Shown here: positions 1 to 10,256 of the stretch, piece by piece
Layout of the letters: the number at the start of each line of letters is the position of its first letter
Position numbering within the stretch: position 1 is the first letter of the stretch
Source of the DNA: Cellvibrio sp. pealriver
GTDB taxonomy: Bacteria > Pseudomonadota > Gammaproteobacteria > Pseudomonadales > Cellvibrionaceae
DNA length: 64,000 bases
Assembly (NCBI RefSeq): GCF_001183545.1
Contig: NZ_KQ236688.1
Location: 1,765,149 to 1,829,148 of the forward strand
Direction of reading: 5' to 3'
Program-made: the position numbers and the translations under genes
Notes under the pieces: generated by a model
The model's input: only the letters and a program-made list of their open reading frames with translations
What the model was told of the DNA's origin: nothing
The model's database searches: none

Positions 1-181
1 GCGTGTACTCTCACCTGATAGCACTGGTGAAAGCATTGCCAAGCGCATCGAAACCGAGCAAAGCTTTCGCTTCGGTTTAAATCAGGATGCCATGGCAACC
101 GAGAAATTAGCTGAAGGTATTCGTGGTTTTGTAAAAGACCAAATCAACCTTGAAAACCTGTTAAAAGCCCGTGCTCAGTAA
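1..181 (+). CDS. tal: Transaldolase, C-terminal end (partial)
   Basis: The window opens inside a reading frame that ends with TAA at 179-181. The 59 visible residues include the block [17 protein letters not shown] followed by KDQINLE, which is the conserved C-terminal helix region of class 1/2 transaldolases. The enzyme moves a dihydroxyacetone unit between sugar phosphates in the non-oxidative pentose phosphate pathway, in the cytoplasm. The catalytic Schiff-base lysine lies upstream of the window and cannot be seen. The last 11 bases overlap the next gene. Its position beside an RssB-like/STAS pair matches what I recall of the tal neighbourhood in Pseudomonas. Confidence 0.9.
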   Translation, partial: RVLSPDSTGESIAKRIETEQSFRFGLNQDAMATEKLAEGIRGFVKDQINLENLLKARAQ

Positions 182-635
182 GCTTTCTCGCTTTATCGAG
201 CGCCATCTGCAACCCGCAGGTGGCGCTTCACCAGCGCTGTCTCTACATCAAAAATACATAGCTATTGCAGCGCTATTGGTTGAAGTAGCCATGGCGGATC
301 ATGAATTTTCCGGTGCAGAGATGGAGCGTTTGGGGCAATTGCTCATGTATAAGCTCAAGCTATCGCCCGATGAAATCTCAGAGCTAATCGAGCTGGCCAA
401 AAGTGAATCTGAACATTCCACATCGCTTCATCAGTTCACTCAACTCATCAATCAATACTGCGATCCCCAAGAAAAATTCAATCTAATAAAAGCCATGTGG
501 GAAGTTGCTTATGCCGATGGTACTTTGAATAAGTATGAAGATTACGTGATACGTAAAATTGCAGATTTAATCTATGTGCCCCATAACGAATTTATTCGGG
601 CAAAAAGCGTAGTAAAAAGTAGTTTGTCGGAGTAA
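171..635 (+). CDS. TerB-like tellurite-resistance-family protein
   Basis: A 154-residue protein starting with GTG at 171 inside the end of tal, so probably translationally coupled to it. Two acidic-helix segments, around residues 40-47 (MADHEFSG) and 113-118 (YADGTL), are spaced like the paired metal-binding helices of the TerB/DjlA-N family. No signal peptide or membrane segment is seen. TerB-domain proteins bind divalent metal and sit in stress and membrane-associated complexes, but a lone TerB protein has no fixed function; tellurite resistance should not be assumed. The GTG start has no strong ribosome-binding site, and a later start is possible. Confidence 0.75.
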   Translation: MLSKLSRFIERHLQPAGGASPALSLHQKYIAIAALLVEVAMADHEFSGAEMERLGQLLMYKLKLSPDEISELIELAKSESEHSTSLHQFTQLINQYCDPQEKFNLIKAMWEVAYADGTLNKYEDYVIRKIADLIYVPHNEFIRAKSVVKSSLSE

Positions 636-672
636 GCAGGAGAAACTGAAAAAAGCTTCCTGTAGAAAGGGC

Positions 673-1155
673 TTAGCAATTTTCTAACATGTTAACCAAA
701 TTGCGGAACGTATCGGCATTACTGGCATTTAATCCCATTAGCAGCTTATGCGCTTCAATTACCTTTTCTTTCACTTGTTGTTCATCGCAATTAATGCAAT
801 TTAGCGGCTGCTCCGCAAAAATTGGCTCATCTAATTTATCCACAATAACAAATATATCACTAAAACCCATTGTCTGGAGAATTCGCTGGATGCTGGGGTT
901 ACTGGCAAGGATTACCGGTATTACACCATGACGCTCCTGCCCTAAAATAGAAATTTTAGCCATCAGGCCTAGCGTCGTACTATCAATTGCTTCTGCTTCC
1001 GATAGATCAAAAAGCACAGATGCGAAGTGTGCGTTCTTGAACATTGAATCAATAAACTGATCGAACGAAATACACAGAGTCAGGCGAACATCACCCACCA
1101 TCTTGATGACATAAACACCGTCGTGATCGGCAACTAAAATCTGACCGGCTTTCAT
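673..1155 (-). CDS. STAS-domain anti-sigma factor antagonist (RssC/HsbA-like)
   Basis: A 160-residue cytoplasmic STAS-domain protein. The central segment around residues 50-65 (SVLFDLSEAEAIDSTTLGL) contains the Asp-Ser/Thr-Thr region where anti-anti-sigma factors of the SpoIIAA/RsbV type are phosphorylated. The C-terminal 50 residues lie beyond the usual STAS fold. The ATG at 1155 shares one base with the stop of the upstream phosphatase (TGATG), so I prefer it to the TTG three bases earlier. Together the two genes form a partner-switching module: the phosphatase would dephosphorylate this protein, which then binds an anti-sigma or anti-sigma-like kinase not seen in this window. Process controlled (general stress, swarming or biofilm in relatives) is inferred. 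Confidence 0.85.
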   Translation of the reverse strand: MKAGQILVADHDGVYVIKMVGDVRLTLCISFDQFIDSMFKNAHFASVLFDLSEAEAIDSTTLGLMAKISILGQERHGVIPVILASNPSIQRILQTMGFSDIFVIVDKLDEPIFAEQPLNCINCDEQQVKEKVIEAHKLLMGLNASNADTFRNLVNMLENC

Positions 1156-2348
1156 CAACTAATACCTCGGGTGATGGACAGGACTGCGATGTCATCCGGA
1201 TTATCGCGAATCTCTTTTATAACTAAAGTATTACAGACAGATTCCAAACTGCCACTACTGGAAGCAATTAGTTTTAACAGATGCGCTTCTTTGTCTTGTA
1301 GCTCTGTAGGAGGCAATATTTCCAATACACCATCAGAAAAGCAGACAAGCGCAAATTGCTCAGGTAGTTGATGCTCATACACTTGCCAATTAATCTCTTT
1401 AAAAATGCCGACAGGCTTGCCACGCCCAATCAAATATTCAGCACCATCTGCCGTAAGCAAAATCGGCATTGGTAAGTGCCCTGCAACGACATAATGCATT
1501 TTGTGTGTCTGGGTATCTATAACGCCAACGAATAGAGTCAGGTGATGGCTCAGACGGGTTTCGTGCAGCTCACGATTGATTTGCCGCAGCATTAAATCTG
1601 CACCCTCGGCAAAAGAAAGCTCATCACCAAATAAGCCCTCTTCACGTACCATCCGGCTTACCAAATGCTTAAGCCAAATGGTTACAAACGCAGAGGAAGC
1701 ACCATGACCGGAGACATCAGCAAGATAAAAGGCGAGATAACGTTTTTTAATATGCGCGTAATCGACAAAATCGCCACTGAGAAACAGGGAGGGAACAATT
1801 GTGTGTGCGGCTGCATAGCCTTCTTCTGTTGTGAAGCCTGATGGCATCAAACGGCGCTGAACCCTTCGACCAGCAATCTGATCCCTCTCTAAAACACGAA
1901 GGTTTTCTTTTAGCTCCCGATTTGCTTCTTCCAACTGCACGCGATAACGCCGATTTTCTTCTTCCAGATCTTCACGATCCAGCACCTTGTTGATCGAGTG
2001 AACCAGAACCTCCAAATCCACAACAGGTTTAATGAGGTAATCCCTCGCTCCCAAACGTAATGCGCTGACTACATCATTCATGACACCCGCACCAGAAATC
2101 ACTATTACGGGAATTGCACTGTAACGTTCATTTAACGTTTGTAATAGCTGCAAGCCATCACCGTTGGGCATGCGCAGGTCAGTAATGATGAGATCAGGAA
2201 GGGAACTATCAGTAAGTAAATCAAGGGCAGAAGCCGTATCAGCTGCTGAACAGACAGTAAAACCACTGTCTGTAAGGTAGGTCACGATACTTTGGCGAAC
2301 CAAAGCATCATCATCGATGATAAGCAGCTTGCGGCTTGCGGGTGTCAT
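1155..2348 (-). CDS. Response regulator with PP2C (SpoIIE-type) phosphatase output (RssB/HsbR-like)
   Basis: A 397-residue protein. Residues about 7-122 form a receiver domain with the acidic pocket DDD at 12-14, phospho-acceptor Asp57 (in ITDLRMP) and the conserved KP near 107. A coiled-coil linker rich in Glu and Arg spans about 125-160. Residues about 165-395 form a PP2C/SpoIIE serine phosphatase with the metal-binding blocks SGDFVDY, LADVSGHGASS and FSDGVLE. It should dephosphorylate the STAS protein encoded immediately downstream with an overlapping stop/start. No sensor kinase is encoded next to it. Pseudomonas RssB has the same architecture and the same neighbour tal. Confidence 0.9.
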   Translation of the reverse strand: MTPASRKLLIIDDDALVRQSIVTYLTDSGFTVCSAADTASALDLLTDSSLPDLIITDLRMPNGDGLQLLQTLNERYSAIPVIVISGAGVMNDVVSALRLGARDYLIKPVVDLEVLVHSINKVLDREDLEEENRRYRVQLEEANRELKENLRVLERDQIAGRRVQRRLMPSGFTTEEGYAAAHTIVPSLFLSGDFVDYAHIKKRYLAFYLADVSGHGASSAFVTIWLKHLVSRMVREEGLFGDELSFAEGADLMLRQINRELHETRLSHHLTLFVGVIDTQTHKMHYVVAGHLPMPILLTADGAEYLIGRGKPVGIFKEINWQVYEHQLPEQFALVCFSDGVLEILPPTELQDKEAHLLKLIASSSGSLESVCNTLVIKEIRDNPDDIAVLSITRGIS

Positions 2349-2455
2349 CTTCTACTCAGGCGTATGAGGGCACAATGAGGTAAACAGTTATCAATAAGGC
2401 GCGTAACACTACTCCTTCGCCTCATTGAGTGCAAGCCATAGGCACTGGTATATGC

Positions 2456-3862
2456 TTATTTAGGCGGATTACGCTTCTTGTCGCGTTCCGCTTTTCGACG
2501 CATCTCCACGAGTTGGCGCTGCGTCATTTTGCTTTTACGGTCACTGTATGGATTATCGTTATTGCGGAACTCAATTTTCACTGGTGTGCCATGCAAATCC
2601 AAAACTCGTCTAAACGTTTTTTCCAAATACTTGGTGTAATGGCTCGGAACATCATTAGTCTGATTGCCGTGAATAACAATAATCGGCGGATTATGTCCTC
2701 CCGGATGCGCATAACGCAGCTTGATGCGGCGCCCCTGGATCATCGGAGGCTGATGCTCACGTACTGCATCTTGCAGGATGCGAGTGAGGAAGTTAGTACT
2801 AAATTTATCAGTTGCTGATTGGTAGGCTAATTCGATCGACTTATAGAGATTACCCACACCGGTACCATGTAAGGCAGAAATAAAATGGATAGTGGCAAAA
2901 TCAACAAAGCGCAAGCGTCGCTCAATCTCATTCTTAACATATTGTTTGTGGGAGTCATCCAACCCATCCCACTTGTTTAACGCGATAACCAAGGCCCTTC
3001 CCGCCTCGATAGTTGTACCCATCAAATGCAAATCTTGCTCAACAACCCCCTCACTGGCGTCCATCACCAGAACCACTACGTTGGCGTCCGCAATAGCCTG
3101 CATGGTTTTGACGATAGAAAATTTCTCCACCATCAAATCAATATTTTTTCGCCGTCTTACGCCTGCCGTATCAATCAGGGTATAAGGCTTATCAAAGCGA
3201 GTGTAATTAATATAAATGCTGTCACGAGTAGTGCCTGGTTGGTCATACACTACCACTCGATCCTCACCAAGCAGGCGATTCACCAAGGTGGACTTACCAA
3301 CATTGGGGCGTCCAACAACAGCGATCTTGATTCCGGTGGCTTCCTCAGACTGATAATCTTCGGGAAACTCTGGAATCTCCGCAAGCACCTCCTCCATCAG
3401 GGAGCGAACGCCTCGACCATGACTGGCGGTGGTTGGATAAACCTCACCCATACCCAACTCATAAAAAGGGGCTAGGGCTATGTCTGGATCAGTACCATCG
3501 ATTTTGTTGGCGACCAAATAGGTTTTCTTGTTATTTACCCGTAAATGCTTGGCAATCAACTCATCTGCCGGATTTAATCCCGCTCGGCTATCAACAATAA
3601 ACAAAACGATATCTGCTTCCTGAACAGCTAATAGAGACTGCCCAGCCATCATGCTGTCAATTCCCTCTTCCTCACCGCTTATACCACCCGTATCGATCAC
3701 AATAAAACGGCGATTCTCCAGAACACCTTCACCGTATTTGCGGTCTCGGGTCAACCCCGGATAATCTGCAACTAACGCATCACGCGATTGCGTCAAACGG
3801 TTGAATAATGTCGATTTACCCACATTTGGGCGGCCAACAAGGGCGATAACAGGGATAATCAT
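2456..3862 (-). CDS. der: Ribosome biogenesis GTPase Der (EngA)
   Basis: A 468-residue protein with two tandem Ras-like GTPase domains, the hallmark of Der. The first P-loop ([14 protein letters not shown]) is at about residues 11-24 and the second ([14 protein letters not shown]) at about 184-197, each followed by a DTGG or DTAG switch and an NK-D base-specificity motif. A KH-like domain fills about residues 360-445, and the tail is strongly basic ([12 protein letters not shown]). Der assists maturation of the 50S ribosomal subunit and is essential in most bacteria. It follows bamB on the same strand, but a strong terminator hairpin separates them, so der probably has its own promoter in the 3863-3930 gap. 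Confidence 0.98.
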   Translation of the reverse strand: MIIPVIALVGRPNVGKSTLFNRLTQSRDALVADYPGLTRDRKYGEGVLENRRFIVIDTGGISGEEEGIDSMMAGQSLLAVQEADIVLFIVDSRAGLNPADELIAKHLRVNNKKTYLVANKIDGTDPDIALAPFYELGMGEVYPTTASHGRGVRSLMEEVLAEIPEFPEDYQSEEATGIKIAVVGRPNVGKSTLVNRLLGEDRVVVYDQPGTTRDSIYINYTRFDKPYTLIDTAGVRRRKNIDLMVEKFSIVKTMQAIADANVVVLVMDASEGVVEQDLHLMGTTIEAGRALVIALNKWDGLDDSHKQYVKNEIERRLRFVDFATIHFISALHGTGVGNLYKSIELAYQSATDKFSTNFLTRILQDAVREHQPPMIQGRRIKLRYAHPGGHNPPIIVIHGNQTNDVPSHYTKYLEKTFRRVLDLHGTPVKIEFRNNDNPYSDRKSKMTQRQLVEMRRKAERDKKRNPPK

Positions 3863-3928
3863 AAAAGTATCTTGAGGGTAATATTCAAAGAAAGAAACAT
3901 AAAACAGCGAGCTACAAATTAGCCGCGG

Positions 3929-3989
3929 AAAAACAAAACCAGCCGCGATAAGTTTACCTCATTAACGCAAGGTAAGCTCAAGCGGCTGG
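3929..3989 (-). terminator. Rho-independent terminator after bamB
   Basis: Read on the minus strand, an outer 8-bp stem (CCAGCCGC / GCGGCTGG, 3939-3946 with 3982-3989) holds an inner TTACC/GGTAA stem and is followed by TTTTGTTTTT. It begins 25 bases beyond the bamB stop. Confidence 0.8.
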
Positions 3990-4013
3990 CTAGACTGTGT
4001 TTGTCGAGGGAAA

Positions 4014-5240
4014 CTATTTTCCAGCTTTCGCACGATAAGCAATCAACTTACCGCGATTAGTGAACACGTAAAGAGTTTCACCATCAGTTAACATAGGGGC
4101 ACGCGCACCTTTTCGATCAACACGGACGCGAGCTACAAATTCTCCATCGCTCTGATTGACGATATGCATGTAACCCTTGAAGTCAACAACAGCAACGTAG
4201 TCACCGAAAACTTGGGGACCATTCAAACCACGGCGCAACATTTTCTCATTGCTCCATAATTTTTCGCCTGTGGTTGCACTGTAGGCTACTAACTTCCCAT
4301 CTGCATGGGAAACAAATAACTTATCGGCAGACAGCGCTAAATTTTCACTGGTAGAGCCATCTTGCCCCCACATAGGACTACCGGTTCCACGCGCCAGTGC
4401 ACTGATACGCCCCTGATAAGTACCGACATAAATGACGCCATCGCGAATCAGAGGACTCGCATGGATATCCACCATACGTTCCAACTCTGAACGGCCTTTA
4501 GGTGATGCAATGCGCTGCTCCCACAAAATTAGACCATTTGCAGGATTAAAAGCCATCATCCGGCCATTAGAAAATCCAGCATAAATAGCAGTGTCTGTGA
4601 CTATAGGTGATGGCGTACCACGAAGAGTTAATACTGGAGGGGGATTGTCATAAAACCACAATTGTTCACCCGTTTTTGCATCCAGAGCAAACAATTTGCC
4701 ATTAACAGTTTGTGTTGCAACAACACTACCATTTGTCCTCGGTGCAGAAACTATCTCTCCCGGTAATTGTTTGCGCCAAAGTTCATCGCCGTTCTCTTTT
4801 GATAAGGCCATCACTTCACCAGCATAGGTAGCAACCAGCAACAAACCATTTTCAGCAGCGATGCCACCGACAATTTGACGGTTAGGATCACCAGCAACAA
4901 AAAAACTCTTTACCCAGCCCCATAAGCCAAGCTGTTCTTTATTGACTTTGCGAGACCATAGTTTTTTGCCTGTCTTATTATTGACAGCAACAACCAATCC
5001 TTCGTAATCAACAGCATAAATTGTGTCGCCATCCAATGCAGGAGTAAGACTACTAAAGCCTTCGTTTTGCCCTTCACCTATGCCTCGCTTCCATACTTTA
5101 TCGAGATCGAGAGTCTGCTCAAAATCGACCAGTTCCATAGGTTCGTTCCCGGTTTTCTTGCTAAACCAGGAACAACCAGACATAGCGAATGCACAAAGCA
5201 ATACCACGCAGCTCAAGTGCCTCACAGAGACTTGCATCAT
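4014..5240 (-). CDS. bamB: Outer membrane protein assembly factor BamB (lipoprotein)
   Basis: A 408-residue lipoprotein. The first 22 residues are a signal peptide ending in the lipobox AMSGC with Cys23 as the lipidated residue. The remainder is an eight-bladed beta-propeller of PQQ-like repeats, visible as recurring G-x-x-LW motifs (KTGKKLWSRKV, ENGDELWRKQL, KTGEQLWFYDN, ANGLILWEQRI, TTGEKLWSNEK). BamB docks on BamA in the outer membrane and supports insertion of beta-barrel proteins. Its ATG overlaps the stop of yfgM by four bases. The yfgM-bamB-der order is the common gammaproteobacterial arrangement. Confidence 0.97.
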   Translation of the reverse strand: MMQVSVRHLSCVVLLCAFAMSGCSWFSKKTGNEPMELVDFEQTLDLDKVWKRGIGEGQNEGFSSLTPALDGDTIYAVDYEGLVVAVNNKTGKKLWSRKVNKEQLGLWGWVKSFFVAGDPNRQIVGGIAAENGLLLVATYAGEVMALSKENGDELWRKQLPGEIVSAPRTNGSVVATQTVNGKLFALDAKTGEQLWFYDNPPPVLTLRGTPSPIVTDTAIYAGFSNGRMMAFNPANGLILWEQRIASPKGRSELERMVDIHASPLIRDGVIYVGTYQGRISALARGTGSPMWGQDGSTSENLALSADKLFVSHADGKLVAYSATTGEKLWSNEKMLRRGLNGPQVFGDYVAVVDFKGYMHIVNQSDGEFVARVRVDRKGARAPMLTDGETLYVFTNRGKLIAYRAKAGK

Positions 5241-5938
5241 TGAGCTTTCTCCTCTGCAGCCGCAGCTGCTGGCACAGTAGCATCTACTTTCAAATCATTT
5301 ACTTTCATCTGTAATAACATGTAACGCTCTTGTTGTTGCGGATTTGCTGCTGTCAGCGCTTTTTCGTATGCAGTACGCGCAGCATCCAAATCACCTTGTA
5401 ATTTCAAAATATCACCGCGCGCTTCTGCATATTCAGCGGTGAATGCAGCAGCTGGCTCAGGTGACAATTGAGCTAACGCATCGTCATAAGCCTTTTGTGC
5501 AGTTAATACACGAGCCAAACGCAATCTAGCTAGCTGCTCGGTAGCAGCATCCGGTTTGGCAGACAAAACCCATTTAAGTTCAGTAACTGCATCATCCAAT
5601 CTATTATCTTCTACTGCCAATTTAGCGAGAAAAAAAGCAGCGCTGTGTGCATACATACTTTTGTTGTTTGCATCTTTGAGCTCACCAGCAAGATGACTTA
5701 TGGTCGCTTTATCTGACGCACTCAACGACTTTCCTGGCTCAGTCACAGCCAATTTAAGCAATTGCTCGTACATCTCAGATGCCTGCTCAGCTTTCTGGCG
5801 TTTTTGATCTTGCCATGTGGTGTAACCAAAATAGCCAACAACAGCAACAACAACAGCAATAACAACTGTTTTACCGTAGTCTTTCCACCAACGCTTTAAT
5901 ACTTCTAATTGTTCTTCTTCTGAAAGATGTACACTCAC
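5237..5938 (-). CDS. yfgM: YfgM-family tetratricopeptide membrane protein
   Basis: A 233-residue protein with one membrane segment at about residues 24-41, after a charged cytoplasmic N-terminus, and a periplasmic TPR-like domain (family UPF0070). In E. coli YfgM binds the SecYEG translocon together with PpiD and helps periplasmic chaperone hand-over. The start is GTG at 5938, chosen because AGGAG lies six bases before it. The tail is rich in alanine and glutamate, typical of the family. It overlaps bamB by four bases, so the two are co-translated. Confidence 0.92.
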   Translation of the reverse strand: MSVHLSEEEQLEVLKRWWKDYGKTVVIAVVVAVVGYFGYTTWQDQKRQKAEQASEMYEQLLKLAVTEPGKSLSASDKATISHLAGELKDANNKSMYAHSAAFFLAKLAVEDNRLDDAVTELKWVLSAKPDAATEQLARLRLARVLTAQKAYDDALAQLSPEPAAAFTAEYAEARGDILKLQGDLDAARTAYEKALTAANPQQQERYMLLQMKVNDLKVDATVPAAAAAEEKAQ

Positions 5939-6019
5939 AATTGACTCCTGTAGATATGACGCAGCACGCCAAACATAAATAAATGATTAGAACGTTATTT
6001 TTTTGCTTAAAAAGAGGGG

Positions 6020-7291
6020 CTACTCAAGCGAGCGAAGATAAGCAATTACCTCATCAAAAGGCAATGTTTTTTGCTCTGTCTCTTCACGTAAAAACTTGAC
6101 GCTGACGGTACCTGCGTTAGCTTCATCCTCACCTAAAATCAATGCGATATCTGCACCACTTTTATCAGCTTTTTTTAACTGACTCTTGAAATTACCACCA
6201 CCACAATTGGTCAGTAAGCGTACAAAAGGCAGTTCATCGCGGATACGTTCTGCTAGCTGCATAGCAATTGGTTGAACATTACCCACCGCAGCCAAAAATA
6301 CATCGGCTTGTTGATCAAGTCCAACGGGGACAACATCAACCGCTTGCAATAGCAAAACCAGCCGCTCCAGACCAATACCAAAGCCAACCGCTGGTGTTGA
6401 TTTGCCCCCCAACTGCTCCACTAAACCATCGTAACGGCCACCAGCGCAAACTGTGCTTTGAGCGCCAAGCTTGTCAGTTACCCATTCGAACGCCGTTTTA
6501 CCATAATAATCAAGGCCACGCACTAAACGTGGGTTGACTTGATAGCGGATACCCGCAGCATCTAATAATGACTTCAGTCCGTCGAAATGTACCCGTGACT
6601 CTTCATCAAGATAATCAAGCAATACGGGAGCTGCGTCGAGTAGTTTTTGGGTGTTGGCATCTTTTGAATCAAGAATACGCATTGGGTTAGTTGTGAGCCT
6701 GCGTTTGCTATCTTCATCCAACTGATCTTGCAAACGAGACAGATACTCAACCAGTGCGGTCTTATAAGCCAGACGTGCATCCGAACTACCTAGCGAATTG
6801 ATCTGTAGTACAACATCGTCAGCAACACCAAGCTCACGTAAAATACGCGCACTTAATACAAGTACTTCAGCGTCTATATCAGGCCCCTGAATACCAAATG
6901 TCTCTACACCGATTTGATGAAACTGGCGGTAGCGCCCTTTCTGTGGACGCTCATGACGAAACATAGGCCCCATGTACCACAGACGTTGTGTTTGATTGTA
7001 AAGCAATCCATTTTCTTCGCATGCACGCACACAACACGCAGTTCCTTCAGGGCGCAAGGTGAGGCTATCGCCATTACGATCAGCAAAGGTATACATTTCT
7101 TTTTCAACAATATCGGTCACTTCACCGATGGAACGTTTAAATAGTTCTGTTGATTCAACGATTGGAAAGCGTATTTCCTGATACCCATAACGAGCCAAAA
7201 TATCAGTCACAACACCTTCAACATACTGCCATAACGAAGACTGTTCAGGCAGTAAATCATTCATTCCACGAATTGCTTGGATTTTTTTCAA
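6020..7291 (-). CDS. hisS: Histidyl-tRNA synthetase
   Basis: A 423-residue class II aminoacyl-tRNA synthetase. The N-terminus [14 protein letters not shown] is the family signature; motif 2 ([19 protein letters not shown]), the histidine-specific loop [14 protein letters not shown] and motif 3 (GFGIGLERL) follow in order. The anticodon-binding domain covers about residues 330-423. The frame opens with TTG at 7291, supported by AAAGG nearby and by homology of the first residues; there is no in-frame ATG until residue 10. It lies between ispG and yfgM on the same strand, in the usual order for relatives. Confidence 0.97.
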   Translation of the reverse strand: MKKIQAIRGMNDLLPEQSSLWQYVEGVVTDILARYGYQEIRFPIVESTELFKRSIGEVTDIVEKEMYTFADRNGDSLTLRPEGTACCVRACEENGLLYNQTQRLWYMGPMFRHERPQKGRYRQFHQIGVETFGIQGPDIDAEVLVLSARILRELGVADDVVLQINSLGSSDARLAYKTALVEYLSRLQDQLDEDSKRRLTTNPMRILDSKDANTQKLLDAAPVLLDYLDEESRVHFDGLKSLLDAAGIRYQVNPRLVRGLDYYGKTAFEWVTDKLGAQSTVCAGGRYDGLVEQLGGKSTPAVGFGIGLERLVLLLQAVDVVPVGLDQQADVFLAAVGNVQPIAMQLAERIRDELPFVRLLTNCGGGNFKSQLKKADKSGADIALILGEDEANAGTVSVKFLREETEQKTLPFDEVIAYLRSLE

Positions 7292-7323
7292 TTTCTAACC
7301 TTTAGAATGCGAGCGAAAAACCA

Positions 7324-8448
7324 TCAGGCTTTAGCAATAATATTTTTTGCATCTGCGTCTATTTGTGCTTGTTTTTGAGCTGCTTTTGCACGAATCAACC
7401 GCTCCAGATTGTCTACGAGATTTTCATTAGTTAGCTTTTGATTGGGCTCACCATCAATGTAAATTAAATTGCTCGGCGTACCACCAGCCAAACCCAAATC
7501 CGCCTCTTTCGCTTCACCTGGCCCATTAACCACACAACCAATCACGGCCACATCAAGAGGCACAGTAATATCCTCAACACGTTGCTCCAGGTCATTCATT
7601 GTTTTGATGACATCGAAATTTTGGCGAGAACAACTCGGGCAGGCGATGAAGTTAACGCCCTTGCTGCGCAAACGCAGGCTGCGCAACATATCCCAACCCA
7701 CTTTAATCTCTTCTACGGGATCCGCAGCGAGGGATACACGAATAGTATCACCGATACCATCCATCAATAGCGCACCCAAGCCAATCGATGATTTCACCGT
7801 ACCAGAACGTAAACCACCGGCCTCAGTAATACCCAAGTGCAAGGGCTGCTCAATTAAAACTGCCAATTTGCGATATGCTGCAACCGCCATAAACACATCA
7901 GACGCTTTTACACTGACTTTAAAATTTTGAAAATTCAATGAATCCAAAATCTCTACGTGACGCAAAGCAGATTCGACCAAGGCATCAGGTGTCGGTTCAC
8001 CATATTTTTTTTGCAGGTCTTTTTCCAATGATCCTGCGTTTACACCAATACGAATTGGTATATTTAAATCGCGAGCTTTATCGACAACAGCTTTTATGCG
8101 TTTTTCTCGTCCGATATTACCTGGATTAATACGCAAACAATCCACACCCAAGTCTGCTACTCGTAAAGCAATACGGTAATCAAAGTGAATATCTGCGACT
8201 AAAGGTATAGATACTTGTTTACGAATTTCACCAAATGCTTCAGCGGCTTCCATTGTTGGAACAGAAACACGAACAATATCCGCACCTGCTAACTGGATGC
8301 GGCGAATTTGCTCTACCGTAGCAATCACATCTGTAGTTTCTGTGTTGGTCATACTCTGAACAGAAATAGGAGCATCACCGCCTACAGGAACATTACCAAC
8401 CATAATCTGACGGGATTTACGGCGTTTAATAGGAGACTCGCAGTGCAT
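7324..8448 (-). CDS. ispG: 4-hydroxy-3-methylbut-2-en-1-yl diphosphate synthase (IspG/GcpE)
   Basis: A 374-residue enzyme of the MEP isoprenoid pathway. It converts methylerythritol cyclodiphosphate to HMBPP using a [4Fe-4S] cluster. The cluster ligands are visible in [13 protein letters not shown] and in [18 protein letters not shown]. The TIM-barrel N-terminal half begins with [16 protein letters not shown] and SVQSMTNT, both conserved. Length matches the short bacterial form, without the plant insertion. It sits between rodZ and hisS. Confidence 0.97.
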   Translation of the reverse strand: MHCESPIKRRKSRQIMVGNVPVGGDAPISVQSMTNTETTDVIATVEQIRRIQLAGADIVRVSVPTMEAAEAFGEIRKQVSIPLVADIHFDYRIALRVADLGVDCLRINPGNIGREKRIKAVVDKARDLNIPIRIGVNAGSLEKDLQKKYGEPTPDALVESALRHVEILDSLNFQNFKVSVKASDVFMAVAAYRKLAVLIEQPLHLGITEAGGLRSGTVKSSIGLGALLMDGIGDTIRVSLAADPVEEIKVGWDMLRSLRLRSKGVNFIACPSCSRQNFDVIKTMNDLEQRVEDITVPLDVAVIGCVVNGPGEAKEADLGLAGGTPSNLIYIDGEPNQKLTNENLVDNLERLIRAKAAQKQAQIDADAKNIIAKA

Positions 8449-8471
8449 AATTAATCCTGATCGTAGCGAAA

Positions 8472-9419
8472 TTATTCGCTCTTCGGCTTACCTACTTTTA
8501 GCGATAACACATTAGTACCCAAAGCTGGGACTACCTCTATCATATCGCCATTTAATTCAATTTTTACTGCGGGGGCATTTCCCAATTTCACATCAAAAGG
8601 AGCAACACCCTGTAACGTTAACTGGCTTCCAGGTGTTTGTAAGTCGGCAATTAAAGCATCGCCATTGGCATCACTGACTTCAAGCCAACACTCTTCAGTA
8701 AAATGAAATCCAATAACATCCAACGCACCGGAAAATGTCTGGCTTGTAGATTCAAGTTTCAGAATCCGGGAGGACGCAGCAGCTGAGGTTGCAGCTATAC
8801 TACTGGATGATGAAGAGTTTCCAACCTCATGTGTCGAAGCAGCATCAAGAACAGCTGGAGGTACCGCGGAATTTTCTATACTCGAGGAACTTGTAGCACT
8901 ACTGGATATTGTATAACCGGAACTGAACGATTGAACTACAGTTGCACTCATGACTGTTTCGGCCGGAGGAACAATAGTTGCAGGCTTGTTATATGTTTCT
9001 TTTTGTCGGTTATCAAAAAACCAAATTGAGATAAGCCATAGAACAAACAACACCAACAACAGCAGTGTAATAAATTGCCATATCGGTTTGTTAGGTGATT
9101 CAACACGACGAGGCATAACCTGCTCTACTAATCCATGCTTCTGGGCATGACGATCATATGCAGATAACACCTGCTCCACGTCCAATTTAACGAAATTGGC
9201 ATAAGCACGAATATAACCGCGGGTAAAAGTATCTGATGCCATATGACGATAATCATCCGACTCCAGCGCACGCACTTTTGTCATCGTCATATAAAGTTCT
9301 TTAGCGACTTGTTCCTGAGTTAGACCGGCACGCTCGCGCGCCCAAACAAGTAGCTTGCCAGGTGACAATTCACGAAACCGACTATCGTCAGTTGTTTTTT
9401 TATCGTCATCAGATGCCAT
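8472..9419 (-). CDS. rodZ: Cytoskeleton protein RodZ
   Basis: A 315-residue membrane protein. Residues about 22-85 form a cytoplasmic Xre-like helix-turn-helix ([20 protein letters not shown]) that in RodZ binds MreB rather than DNA. A single membrane segment lies at about 112-134. A low-complexity Ser/Thr-rich linker (about 155-218, with runs of serine) leads to a C-terminal periplasmic beta domain (DUF4115) at about 225-310. RodZ anchors MreB filaments and supports rod shape. It lies between pilF and ispG, the standard order in pseudomonads. Confidence 0.95.
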   Translation of the reverse strand: MASDDDKKTTDDSRFRELSPGKLLVWARERAGLTQEQVAKELYMTMTKVRALESDDYRHMASDTFTRGYIRAYANFVKLDVEQVLSAYDRHAQKHGLVEQVMPRRVESPNKPIWQFITLLLLVLFVLWLISIWFFDNRQKETYNKPATIVPPAETVMSATVVQSFSSGYTISSSATSSSSIENSAVPPAVLDAASTHEVGNSSSSSSIAATSAAASSRILKLESTSQTFSGALDVIGFHFTEECWLEVSDANGDALIADLQTPGSQLTLQGVAPFDVKLGNAPAVKIELNGDMIEVVPALGTNVLSLKVGKPKSE

Positions 9420-9440
9420 TAAAAACGCCTATCAATTTAC

Positions 9441-10256
9441 TTACATCATCGTTTGCTTGTATTCCAAATATTCTTTGGAATAAGGAAATCGGTTTTTCAA
9501 TACCAATAAATAACTGGCTTCTTTGTCCTTGTTGCCAAATATGCGCTCCAGACGTATCCCTAACAATAATGCACGTGCCGATTGTTGACCCAATGATTGG
9601 TATCTATCCAAATATTTTTTTGCTTCTGCATAATCCTGCTGCTGAAAGTTCATATCAGCCAATTCAATCAAGGGCTCTGAAATTCCTCTATCCAACACAG
9701 ATGCATGCTCAAACGCTGCCTTTGCGCGTTCATTTTTCCCAAGCAATATAGCTGTCCGTCCAACATTGACCAGTGCCAATGCCCGCCCGTCATAGTCAAG
9801 GTCACTCGCTGCAAGTTCAAATTGCGCTAATGCTTCTTCATAACGTCTTGCACCAAATAAAAATACACCGTAGTTATTATTGGCCAGAGTAAAATTTTTC
9901 TTGAGTTTGAGCGCCTGCTTAAACGTTTTTTCTGCTAGAACTGGCTCCCCCTCCAACTGATAAAGACGCGCCAAAGCTTCAGTTGCTTCAGGAGAGTTTT
10001 TCTTTATATCAGATGCTTTACGCAAATGATGTCTTGCTGACTCGCGGTTACCTTTGTCAATGTAGCCATTAGCCAGCTGTACATGTAGCTCAAGTGCTTT
10101 GACCGTATTGATCTGTTTAACTGCCTTACCGGTTTTGCCTTTGCTTTCAGAGACGCAACCTGAAAGAGCAACAACAGCAGCACAAGATATAAGGGTTAAT
10201 TTCAGCAATTTTATAAATTTATTCATTTGCATCATCCACACCATGTAAATTGACAT
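9441..10256 (-). CDS. pilF: Type IV pilus biogenesis lipoprotein PilF/PilW (TPR)
   Basis: A lipoprotein of up to 271 residues made of TPR helices. A hydrophobic leader ends in the lipobox VALSGC. TPR repeats follow from about residue 50 (HVQLANGYIDKGNRESARHH, LARLYQLEGEPVLAEKTFKQ, NNYGVFLFGARRYEEALAQF). PilF is the pilotin that takes the secretin PilQ to the outer membrane. The first ATG shares a base with the rlmN stop (TAATG); four further Met codons lie within the first 11 residues, so the exact start is uncertain. No other pilus gene is in the window. Confidence 0.93.
   Translation of the reverse strand: MSIYMVWMMQMNKFIKLLKLTLISCAAVVALSGCVSESKGKTGKAVKQINTVKALELHVQLANGYIDKGNRESARHHLRKASDIKKNSPEATEALARLYQLEGEPVLAEKTFKQALKLKKNFTLANNNYGVFLFGARRYEEALAQFELAASDLDYDGRALALVNVGRTAILLGKNERAKAAFEHASVLDRGISEPLIELADMNFQQQDYAEAKKYLDRYQSLGQQSARALLLGIRLERIFGNKDKEASYLLVLKNRFPYSKEYLEYKQTMM

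Noticed and set aside
171..635. Tellurite resistance operon
   Set aside because: Only one TerB-like gene is present; terACDEZ are missing, so the resistance label is not supported.
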